This document shows positions 55,011 through 64,000 of a stretch of 64,000 bases of DNA, in pieces. Each line of letters begins with the position of its first letter. The stretch's first letter is position 1. The translations under genes were made by a program, and so were the position numbers. The notes under the pieces were generated by a model, which saw only the letters and a list, made by a program, of their open reading frames with translations, searched no databases and had not been told where the DNA came from. Source of the stretch: Cydia pomonella (lineage: Eukaryota > Arthropoda > Insecta > Lepidoptera > Tortricidae); assembly GCF_033807575.1 (NCBI RefSeq), contig NC_084715.1, positions 5,815,349-5,879,348 of the forward strand, in the 5' to 3' direction.

Positions 55011-56037
55011 GGTAAATTAAATTTGTCAACGTTGCAATGCGTGTCAATATGTGGAAATGTTGCTTATTTCAGTTTTCTTTATCGCACTGACGGCGAACGA
55101 TTGTTTGACAGTTCCACGACAGATCGACGAAACCACGGCACGGCACGGCAACCAACCTTGAAGTTCAAAATCTAGTATTGTTATCTGGTATTTTTTGCAA
55201 GAAACTATGACTACTATGAGCAAAATTCCTACTTAAGAAATATTATTTTTAATAAAACCATAATATATTTTTATCTTGCAATTTTCATCTGAACTCCTTT
55301 CAAATTAAGTAACTTAAATATTATAATTAAGATGAACTATAAAAGTTTTCGAACGTAGCTAAATAATTCTGGCAACATTAGTACCATAGACTAGCCACCA
55401 CTAGCCACAAAATTCCTCCCTATAAAGGATGTTGTTCACTATCATCACTATGCAACATTCTGTTGGCTCTTGACTTGACGAAAGCGAAATCAAAACACTT
55501 CACTCTTATTTCGTATACTAGACTAAGGAAAGAGATGCAATACAAAGTCGTAAGATTAAATTAAGGACAGTATAGGATTTTATAGTGATTCTACTCACGT
55601 GCATGTGAAGCCCCTGGAGTTGCACGTTGCACGCATACTTAGGGCTCAATCGCACACAGATGTCTTGCTTTGCGAAAGCGGCTTCCATGTAAAAATTAGA
55701 TAGACTATCCTATTAATTCATTTGTCGATCACTCGTGTCTGTATGCACGATGCTTATGACGATTGACAAAATTCGCTCTCTATTTGCTTGGAACATGTGT
55801 TAAAGTCAAAAAAATTGTACCGTGAATAAACCCCTTATTCAGTACTTGGATTTGCAAATTATTAAAATTTTTCATGTAGGCAACATTTTTATTACAAGTT
55901 GCGTCGCCGACTCGCCGCGCGCCGCCCGCCACTTTTTCCCTGAGTAGTAGAAGCGTCAAGTCAATAACGTTTTGCAAACGCCGAAAGTTTGTTGGAGGTC
56001 TATTGATAAACCGTTTATATATGTTTAATCTCCAATA
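55011..56037. promoter_or_regulatory. SEC62/RAD50 head-to-head promoter region
   Basis: The two start codons face away from each other 1,027 bp apart, so both promoters and 5' UTRs must lie here unless upstream exons exist. A CpG-rich island at about 55899-55945 (CGTCGCCGACTCGCCGCGCG) sits about 100 bp before the RAD50 ATG. A smaller GC patch with repeated CGGCACGG lies near 55135-55150 on the SEC62 side. No TATA box is obvious, as expected for housekeeping genes. Confidence 0.5.
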
Positions 56038-59000
56038 ATGGCTGGTATTAAATCTCTTGCCGTTAGAGGCATACGAAGCTTCGGTCCGGACAAAAACGAT
56101 GAACAACGCATCACATTTCAAACCCCTTTGACGCTTATATTGGGTCAAAATGGTTGCGGCAAAACCACGATCATTGAATGTTTACGCTATGCTATCACGG
56201 GGCAAATGCCTCCAGGTAGTAGTGATGAGTGTTTTGTGCATGACGCTAAAGTAAATAAATCAACAGAAGTCCTAGGAGAGGTCAAACTGGAGGTGAGGTT
56301 ACTTTTATGTTTTATGCCGGGCCTACATATAGAGACTCCATAATAAGATGAATATGTATTGTATGTAGTTGTTGTTTAGAAATGCATTTAGTAAGTCTAA
56401 TTGGGAATAGATATTAATAACTATTTTAAGTATTTGTATTATTATTAGCATTAAATCAAAAGGTACTAGCTTTGTAAACAACAATGAAATAAAATATGTA
56501 TATTGTTTCTTAAAGCCCTACTATTAACATGATTCCACTATAAGTAGCTGAAGTAAATGGCAATCATTATCATCCAATAGCTATCCATGACCCTTGTTTA
56601 AAAAGATTTGAAAAAGCAATTTTTTTCTAATAAAATTTCAAGGTGGATAAACAATGGTGCTCTACCCTAACCTTCTATGACCTTGTGCACATAATCCACT
56701 ATCTCTGCATCACAAGACAACTCCTTCTGGGTCTCAGGATAAATTAGTGATTATAGTTTTCATAGGGTTAAACAAAAAATTTCACAGATCTTAGCTCCAA
56801 ACGATGAACAGTTGGAAGTGACCCGCGCCATGCGTGTGACAGCACTGCCAGACCGCAAGGTGAAGTTCCAGACCCTCAGCTCCCAGTTGCGGCTGACCAA
56901 TGAACATGGGGAGTCTAGGGATGTCACGTTGGATATGGATTTGAGGATGCATAATGCTCTTGGTAAGGACTTGGGTAGAAAGCTGGAGAATCCCATGAAC
57001 CAATAGAATAGAATACACATTTTTTCATTTGAAATCAAAATTAACTGGATCTGGATATCCTAATAGCAGAATAAAAAATATTTTATGAGTGTAGAAATAT
57101 TACTCATGACACACATGAGTTACTTTTAATAGTTTTTTATTACAATTCCATAAGTGAGCTGTTGACTTCGAAATAAGCTTTATAAGCTAAAAAATAATAA
57201 ATACTTACTTTGTTGAGTAAAATTCATACCATAAAAAATAAGTAACAATCATTCATTGCAAATCAATGATCCATAGGATCTTCTCTCTTCTTTAGCCCTT
57301 CTCTACCCTTTGGGTGTAGGCTTCCTTCTTTTTTTTTTTTTTTTCATCCATATTTATTTCATCCATAGGATGTTAGTAGCAATTTTGACTTAATAACTAA
57401 GTTAGTAGGTTCAAAATTAAATGGAGACCTCCGCTAATGCTCTGTCAATAATAATTAGTCCTACTGCAATGGCTGAAGGATAGTAAATACTAGAAAGTAT
57501 CATTACATTTTTAATTATACTTGAAATATTGCAAACAAAAAAAATCTGCTCCTATAATCTATTCTACTTTCTGAGTTTATTTCACTTATTAGTCTATTTT
57601 CAATAAAAAAACAGTTTTAGTAGAACAGCTTTATCAATTCAAATTTTTATCATACCAGGTGTCTCCGATGCAATCTTGAACTCCGTCATATTCTGTCACC
57701 AAGAAGATTCAACTTGGCCACTGGATGATGGTCAGAAAGTCAAAGAGAGGTTTGATGAGATCTTTGACTCTGAGAAGTACAGTGAGTGCTTCGAACATCT
57801 GAAGAAGTTGAGGAAGGAATACAGCCATGATATTAAATTGCTTGGTAAGTTTAGTATTGGAGTTTAACTACAATAAAACTTATGTTGTGGAGCTATAGTT
57901 GGAACTACTTGGAACTTAAATATTCTAAATAATAACACATTTAAGGATGTGGCATCCTATGATGTTAAAGTTTAAACTTTCTTGCATTATCTCCAAATAA
58001 TTGCAGTCACAATCCTCTTAAAATTATGGCAAGAAAAGTAATAGTAGGCCAGGCAATACGAAGGTATAGAGGGAAATGCTTGGAAAACAATTTTTGACTC
58101 CGTAGCATTCTTTGGACTAGTTACGAGGTGAACATATCAAAAGTCCCCGGCTGTACCCATACCCCTTGAGCTGGAGGGGCGAAAGGGTTTTGTGTAAGTA
58201 GTTGTATCGCTAATGACTCCTCTACACGTTGGCCCAGCGTAGGCCAGTCTAAGGGACACATTTATGCGTTAGAGGGGGCAAGTGTCATTGCTATCTGATT
58301 TCACTGCATAGCTGCATCCCTTAGACTAGCGTACGATGGGCCATCATGTAGAGGAGCCCTAAGACGCAATTTCGAAGATATAAGTGAAAAACCGAAATAG
58401 GGAAGTAATGAATATAATCAGGCGTTACTTTGCGGAAATCCATACTAATTAAAACAAAAAATATTACCTTGCTAATCTGCAAAGTGAATAGCCGGGTCCA
58501 CACAGAGCGAGCATACGCGCGAGGCAATTTCCTCACGCACAAACCGGCCAGTGTAGAAGTCGAAATTGCCTCGCACGTACGTGCTCGCTCGCTCGCTCTG
58601 TGTGGACCCGCCTATTAATGTTCCCAGCCTCCCACCGCAAAAATAAATACGCAAATAAATAACCCACCACCCAAAAGTACAAAACTCCTTTGTACTTTAA
58701 ACTCAAAAGGAGTTTTGTACTTTACCTAGACTAGGACGTTATCTTTTCGCGGATGAGCAAAGTAATATTTTTTTGTTTTAATTCGAAAAAAGGGAACATC
58801 AAACCCCCCTCTCCCTCCCCGGCTCATGGTCTACGGCTGGGGATGGGGACTTTTCATAAAGTCACTATTCAAAGTTATAAAGTCAAAAATTGTGTTCCAA
58901 GCATTTCTCTCTATAGCTTTTCTTGAACTGCCATATATTAGCCTATAGTTACTTTGATTAATTTCAAAATATGTAGTTTGTTATTTGCTGTGCAATTTAT

Positions 59001-62000
59001 TTGTATGAAATTGATTTATCATTGACTAGTATGCCTCTTAATTTCTTTAGCACATAATTAAATATAAAAATGTATACTTACTCTAAATTTCCCCGAAATG
59101 GCTAAAATAAATAAAGAATCCTAGGCAAATTAAAGCATTTTTTCTTTTCCTAAAATATATATTGGCGAACTTTTTAACTTGAGTTTTTACTCATCAATAT
59201 CTCAATATACTATATACTACCTTAGAGTTTCCATACAACCATCATACAAAAACATGCCTAAAATATTATTTTATTTATTATTGCAGAACAAGAAGTAGAC
59301 CATCTATTTGAGAAGAAAGAAGAGTTAGAAAAGAAAAAACTTGATGTTGAGAACATAGAGACACAGCTCACGGAAGCCAATGCTAAAATAGAAGAGTTGA
59401 CTAAGGAGTTGGAAGACGTGACAGCTAAGCTGGAGACGATTAAGACTATGGAGAAGAGCATTGTGGGGCTTGAGAATAAGAGGGATAAGATTAAAATCAA
59501 GTAAGTTACAATAAATTTATAGGCTACACTGTCAATGGTGAAAGACGGGACACCAACCGTATGGAATATATCAAAACTCCATCTACTAGTGGTTACTACT
59601 AGGGCCCTACCTACCTACCACTGCTACCACTACCAGCCTCGCGTACGGTCAACCAATTTGATTCCTAGGCCACTATAGAACCATGTCATAATGACTTCTA
59701 CGACAGTGCTTATTGAGTGATGCATGTCATGTATAGAGTAGTTCAAGCGACAAGGTTCTATAGTGGCCTAGGATTCAAATTGGTTGACTGTACATTTGAC
59801 CTTTTGTTCCATTCTAAGCTCTGCTTTCCCGACTCTCGTGCCGAGTTCGGAAGCTTTGGACTTTCAGACCTGGATCTTTATTGAGTTTTCGAAAAAAGAC
59901 GTACAAATGATGTAATAGTTTTTGTTTGTTATGATGATATCCACTAACATCCCTCATTCAGGGCAACCTAATATTGTGACGCGACGGATGGGTAACAACA
60001 GAATCTAATACTGAGGAAGGCTCACCATGCTCTTAGCCTGTTTTTATATGGTTATTAATATTTTTATTAAACTGCAATTTGGGTAAAAAAGTTTAACCAA
60101 GGATGCCAAAACTCAATTTTGCTCTACCCTGATCAAGTGCTCGGGCCGGCGCCGACTACCGCTACTACCACTGGTAACAAATTGATGGTAACAACTGAAA
60201 ATAACCCAGTGGACTCACTGCCTTGTCCAAGGCATCCTATCCGAGGAGTGGAGAACTCTACTAGATGCCTGGAATAAGCAGTACTTGAATTTATCTGCAG
60301 TATTAGGTAGTATTAAACGGAGATACCTATTTAAGGGAAATGGGTTTTACATATCTCATAGGTATCTCATAGGTCATACTGTAGAAGATAGAAAATAAAT
60401 ATAGATGATCAAAGTTTGCAATCAATATTTATCCAAACTAAAGTAAGTTTTTTTTTTCTTGTAGGTTGGAGAATTTCCAGGGCCAAGAGAAGGAATTGAA
60501 GAACTCCATCAAATCTTTATTTGAAGGAACTGTTGAAGAATTAAATGAAAGCATTGGTAAGATTATATGCCATTTTATACCAGTCATCTATATTTTACGC
60601 AAAACAGTGAAAATTTAGGAAAATGGAGGATTAATAGGCCTGCCTACGAAGCTAATGGTCCCGGGTTCAAATCCTGGTAAGGGCATTTATTCGTGTGATG
60701 AGCATGGATATTTGTTCCTGAGTCATGGGTGTTTTCTATGTATTTAAGTATTTATATATTATATATATCGTTGTACCCTCAACACAAGCCTTATTGAGCT
60801 TACTGTGGGACTTAGTCAATTTGTGTAATAATGTCCTATAATATTTATTTTATTTTATTATTATTATTAATAGGCGGATTAAAAATCAATACATTGTGTA
60901 ATCTCAAACATGACGAGAACAGCAGGCAGCTACTGAACAACCTTGGAGCCAGGAACAAGGTTATTCTACGCTGGGTCCCGGCACGCGGGTATCGCAGGAA
61001 ACGAAAAGGCCGACGAACTCGCGCGAGCAGGGGCTAAGGGGAAGAACTTCTGTCCTGAGCCTTTTTGTGGTATTCCCAAAAGCCTAACGCGGCTCACCCT
61101 AAAGACCTCCTGTCACTACAAAACCATTCAACTCTGTAGAGAAACTACAGGCTTGAATCATTCCAAGACGCTTACCAAGGCCTTCAGCAAAAAGGCGGCC
61201 TCGAACGCAGGGCCGGATTTAGGGGAGGGCAACCGGGGCTACTGCCCCGGGCCTCCACAAAAGAGAATTCGGAAAAATTACCATTTTCAATTTTGGAAAA
61301 ATTTGGGGCCAGGGGGCCTCCACTCCTTTATTGCCCGAGGCCTCCAGACCTCTAAATCCGGCATTGCTCGAACGCCTTAGCGCTGTCTAGGAACCAACTG
61401 CGCAACTATGGGGAAACGTGACATGGGGCGGTGCAGACTCTGCATGGAGGCAGAGGAGACGCCTTTGCACATCCTCGCAGAGTGCCCTTGCCTAATGCGC
61501 ACTCGTGACTCAATCCTGGGCAGACACATATTACGTCCGGGGGAGTTAAGGTCTCTCGAGATCAAGATCCTGCAGCTGTTTGAAGTTGCAGGTTTGGATC
61601 GAGAGTTGTAGTAGGTGGCGATCACAATAGATCAGGAATGGTCGTAGTGATATTTAGGCTGTAGAGCCTTACATAGCCCCTGACAAAGAAGGAGAAGAAT
61701 CTCAAACATTACGACATTTTTTCTTACCAGAGGTGTCATACAAAGACAGTTGAGTTCTTCAAGCAACACCGGACACATCGGAAGGGAGGAGCCCAAGCGA
61801 TATCTTACCGTACAAATCTTTCTGCCCTTTATCGCGGGGGAAACGTGCACACAGTCGCACTCCTCATTCACTAAATCCAATCAGTAATGACGACATAAAT
61901 ACATAGAAAATTGACATATGTCCAAGGAAATCTTGCCCACCTAGATCTGTTTTTGTGTACGGACGCGTCCGCTTTGCGCTATGCCCAGTTGGGCATGTGC

Positions 62001-63365
62001 TTCGGCAGAGGGGAAATAGTGCGAATGCCGACTCCCTTCCTAGTGTTGCTCGAAGGTTGAATTACTTTATCTTTATGTCGTCATGATTATTAATGTTAAA
62101 ATTGTGTTTTCCTATTCCAAGTACTTTATTCTTGCATATCCATGTTTTTTTTTTCAGCAACCCATGATCAAACAGTAAGAGATAAACAAAAGGAGCTAAT
62201 AGAGATCTACGAAAGGAAGTCAGCCTTCGACAAGGAACGCGAAAAGATAGAGAATGAGATGACCTACAACAAAGTTAAACTGAACGAGTTTAATTTCCTA
62301 GAGAACCAGAATAAAGAGAAGGTGGAGAGGAGGAACAAGTTGATTGAAGAAGCTATGGTGTTAGCAGGTATGTATAGACTCCTAAAGCCCATCAATTCTG
62401 CCGTTAAAAAATAATGCCTTTTCAATTTGAAATCATCATTCAAGGAAATATGGTTGAATTTCTTTTGTTTTGAAATCAATCGATCATATAAATGATGTTT
62501 GCTTTCCATACAAATATTTTTTCCAAACCTTCTGTTTTCTGTTGTCACAACTCTGTGTTTTGTTATTATGTTACATGGCCTACGTCATTAGGCGGGTCCA
62601 CACAGAGCGAGCGAGCGAGCACGTACGGGCGAGGCAATTTCCTGACGCACAAACCGGCTAGTGTAGACGTGCCTCGGCCAGTGTAGACGTGCCTCGGCCG
62701 GTTTGTGCATAAGGAAATCTCCCCGCGCGTATGCTCGCTCTGTGCCGGTTTGTTCGTTGCAAGCTACGCAATAACATCCACTATGTGAATTGCTAGCCAC
62801 GTGAGGCAAATAAAAAAAAAGTACTCTTAAAAACATCACTATCCTATCAATTGCAGAAATGGAATCAAAGGAGATAAAGTCCGAAGAAGAAGCCGATAAG
62901 GCCATCAAAGATCTACAGCAGAAAGTGAAAGAGCTGAACAAGGACTTGGCCACTACCCAATCCCAGGCTGATGATGAGGCCAACAAGTTGCAATCTCACG
63001 TCAACGCTTGTAGAGATGCTCTGGTAAATTCTAGACGTAGAACAGAAACTAGGCACAGACATGCATTGTATGGCATGAAAGCGCATATTGTAAACATAGT
63101 GTTAAATGTTAACTTACTCACACATACTTCGCAGGTCGCACTTAGTAACTGGCAAAGTAGTTGCTTTATTTTCCCCATGAGTACTTAGTTTCCTTAAAAC
63201 CTTTATTTCCTTACAGTCGCGACACAACGAAAAGATATCAAACAAGGAGCTGGACATAGAAACGGCCAAGAAACACATTCTGAAGAAGGACAACGAAATA
63301 AATGATGCTAATGTGTCGCGATCCAGGCTCGAAGAGATAGAAACCAAGTTGAAGGCAGCTGAGGA
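56038..63365 (+). CDS. RAD50: DNA repair protein RAD50, N-terminal part (continues past the window)
   Basis: Eight exons: 56038-56292, 56788-56962, 57659-57844, 59287-59500, 60465-60556, 62158-62367, 62857-63023 and 63217-63365. They join in frame to about 482 aa, roughly a third of a usual 1,300-aa RAD50. RAD50 is the SMC-like ATPase of the MRE11-RAD50-NBS1 complex, which tethers and processes DNA double-strand breaks in the nucleus. The start MAGIKSLAVRGIRSFG is family-typical. The Walker A loop is GQNGCGKT (36-43), and VIFCHQED with the Q-loop Gln158 lies in exon 3. From about residue 175 on the sequence is heptad-rich and charged (EKKEELEKKK, LTKELEDVTAKLE), the first long coiled coil. 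The zinc hook, signature motif and Walker B would lie downstream. Introns 3, 5 and 6 hold several transposons. The last visible exon ends in phase 2 at gtgagt. Confidence 0.96.
56293..58064. other. RAD50 introns 1-3, left part
   Basis: Between the exons at 56788-56962 and 57659-57844 only AT-rich sequence and a poly-T run near 57329-57346 are visible. No transposon is recognisable before the 58065 element. Confidence 0.5.
58216..58358. repeat. Foldback nested in the 58065 element
   Basis: CTCCTCTACACGTTGGCCCA, GCGTAGGCCAGTCTAAGGGA on the left pairs with TCCCTTAGACTAGCGTACGA and TGGGCCATCATGTAGAGGAG on the right. Confidence 0.75.
58491..58612. repeat. TA-flanked palindromic MITE, family 6 (copy b)
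   Basis: The ends GCCGGGTCCACACAGAGCGA and, inverted, GGCGGGTCCACACAGAGCGA are flanked by TA at 58489-58490 and 58613-58614. The arms are nearly complete, so the element forms a long hairpin. Confidence 0.85.
58674..58723. repeat. Perfect hairpin, 18-base arms
   Basis: AAAGTACAAAACTCCTTT (58674-58691) and its exact complement (58706-58723) surround a 14-base loop that itself begins GTACTTTAA. Confidence 0.85.
59645..59791. repeat. Foldback MITE in RAD50 intron 4
   Basis: ACGGTCAACCAATTTGATTC, CTAGGCCACTATAGAACC on the left and its near-complement on the right form about 38-base terminal inverted repeats around a 70-base centre. Confidence 0.78.
60630..60860 (+). mobile_element. tRNA-derived SINE (first family), RAD50 intron 5
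   Basis: GCCTGCCTACGAAGC, a B-box-like GGGTTCAAATCCTGG, GGTAAGGGCATTTATTCG, TGTGATGAGCATGGATATTT, TTTTCTATGTATTTAAGTAT, ACCCTCAACACAAGCC and CTTAGTCAATTTGTGTAATA follow in order. The A-box end is cut off. It matches 52499-52715. Confidence 0.85.
60930..61611 (+). mobile_element. Non-LTR retrotransposon 3' end (RNase H and C-terminal zinc knuckle), RAD50 intron 5
   Basis: Frames on the plus strand encode NKVILRWVP, then after a frameshift HAGIAGNEKADELARAGA, the end of an RNase H domain as found in Jockey/R1-like elements. At 61408-61611 a frame reads MGRCRLCMEAEETPLHILAE and CPCLM, a C-x2-C-x8-H-x4-C knuckle, ending in a stop. A hAT MITE (61208-61366) interrupts the ORF. The RT and endonuclease parts are absent and frames are broken, so the copy is dead. 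Confidence 0.83.
61208..61366. mobile_element. hAT MITE nested in the retrotransposon, perfect 8-bp target duplication
   Basis: This 159-bp element starts CAGGGCCGGATTTAGG and, inverted at its right end, CAATGCCGGATTTAGAGG. Identical CTCGAACG copies flank it at 61200-61207 and 61367-61374, the 8-bp duplication of hAT transposition. The insertion lies between the RNase H and zinc-knuckle regions, so it is younger than the host element. Confidence 0.92.
61884..62095. repeat. TIR element of about 210 bp just before RAD50 exon 6
   Basis: CAGTAATGACGACATAAATA on the left matches the inverted right end AATCATGACGACATAAAGAT. The interior has no ORF. It ends about 60 bp before the exon 6 acceptor. 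Confidence 0.62.
62591..62745. repeat. Palindromic MITE, family 6 (copy c, rearranged)
   Basis: It begins GGCGGGTCCACACAGAGCGA after TA (62589-62590). A 20-bp unit AGTGTAGACGTGCCTCGGCC is tandemly doubled in the centre. The right terminus (CTCGCTCTGTGCCGG) has lost the normal end, so this copy is rearranged. Confidence 0.75.
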
Positions 63366-64000
63366 GTGAGTATATCAATCATCATTTTGGCGATCCAATC
63401 TTGGATGTAGCCCCTACTATTTCTTCCACTCCTGTCGATTTTGTGGCTGACTCACCCAGTCCCGACCTCCATGTCTCCAGACGTCGTCCAGCTGCTGCCG
63501 TCCGCTCCCTCGGCCTCGGACTCCCATAGACTCGTCTTGTCCAGCGACTCTTGTCCATTCTCGCAATGTGTTCCGCTTATTTTCCACTTCACTTTCTCTG
63601 CGCTATTTTTTATTTAGAACACAAACAGTCACATATACAAATGGATTTGAAGTACAATGTAGTGTACTTAACATACTTAAGAATCATAGACCTGGAGGTT
63701 CATTATTAAGTACATAATGTTAACAAACATACTAACAGCATAAAGAAAATGAAATCATGAGCCATACTTAAATTCTATTTACCAGTCTTCAGAGCTAAAT
63801 CGGTATCTAAATATCACATGAAACTCATACGTTTAATGTAATAGGGCAGAAAAAAAATACAATAATAATAATAAATAATGAATGTGTGAAATTATATGGA
63901 TGGTAAGTAGAAAATAGGTTTAACATTCATGTCTGTTTATCGTATAAGTTGTATTTTTTTTATGTTCTATCTATCTAACTTTGACTTTTAGTATAACGAC
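63366..64000. other. RAD50 intron 8 (start), with a possible RT remnant
   Basis: The donor gtgagt opens an intron that runs off the window. At about 63405-63540 on the minus strand an open stretch reads GRQQLDDVWRHGGRDWVSQP and QNRQEWKK before a stop, which resembles the degenerate C-terminal end of insect non-LTR retrotransposon ORFs. Beyond 63600 only AT-rich sequence is seen. Confidence 0.5.

Larger units (their letters stand above)
58065..58915. mobile_element. TIR transposon of about 850 bp with nested insertions (RAD50 intron 3)
   Basis: The left end TATAGAGGGAAATGCTTGG and, inverted at the right end, TATAGAGAGAAATGCTTGG continue as inverted copies (ACAATTTTTGAC, then AAAAGTCCCC and GGCTG blocks) for roughly 100 bases. 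No transposase frame is visible. Inside lie a foldback (58216-58358), a TA-flanked family 6 MITE (58491-58612) and a perfect hairpin (58674-58723), so this element predates those insertions. Confidence 0.72.

Noticed and set aside
60943..61380. A host gene of 145 codons inside RAD50 intron 5
   Set aside because: The frame is retrotransposon RNase H sequence that runs into a nested hAT MITE.

Overview
This is a nuclear window from an insect, almost certainly a moth or butterfly. It is AT-rich. Its genes have many short exons with GT/AG introns, and their proteins match insect BAMBI, HPPD, Sec62 and Rad50. The spaces between exons are filled with repeat types typical of Lepidoptera: tRNA-derived SINEs, 3' ends of non-LTR retrotransposons, hAT-type non-autonomous elements and dozens of foldback MITEs. 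No prokaryotic, organellar or CRISPR features are present.

Layout. (1) 3153-4149 (+): the last two exons of a BAMBI-like transmembrane TGF-beta pseudoreceptor; the 5' part lies outside the window. A broken copy of its transmembrane exon follows immediately. (2) 14415-23676 (+): a divergent paralogue of 4-hydroxyphenylpyruvate dioxygenase (HPPD1; 10 coding exons, 397 aa). (3) 27253-32889 (+): canonical HPPD (HPPD2; 9 coding exons, 380 aa). The two are tandem duplicates. (4) 36515-55010 (-): complete SEC62, an ER translocon subunit (8 coding exons, 366 aa), with exon 2 triplicated and part of exon 3 duplicated. (5) 56038-63365 (+): the first eight exons of RAD50 (about 482 aa), continuing past the right edge. 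SEC62 and RAD50 are head to head about 1 kb apart.

How the genes relate: HPPD2 is expected to carry out the second step of tyrosine breakdown. HPPD1 keeps the iron-binding triad but has lost several substrate-pocket residues, so it probably has a changed substrate or product. BAMBI, SEC62 and RAD50 act in unrelated processes (TGF-beta/BMP damping, post-translational ER import and ER-phagy, double-strand-break repair).

The most unusual signals are these. SEC62 exon 2 lies in a tandem array of about 137-bp units; copies A and B are both intact, in phase and only 22 nt apart, so they could only be used mutually exclusively, while copy C is dead. Further exon-sized tandem duplications occur at SEC62 exon 3 and BAMBI. 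HPPD1 has remodelled active-site residues. Inverted arrays of an about 72-bp repeat near 41.5 and 42.5 kb resemble a foldback element. Two foldback elements carry tRNA-like T-arms, and there are several short perfect palindromes. All exon coordinates were read by eye from splice motifs and reading-frame continuity; no alignment or search was run.
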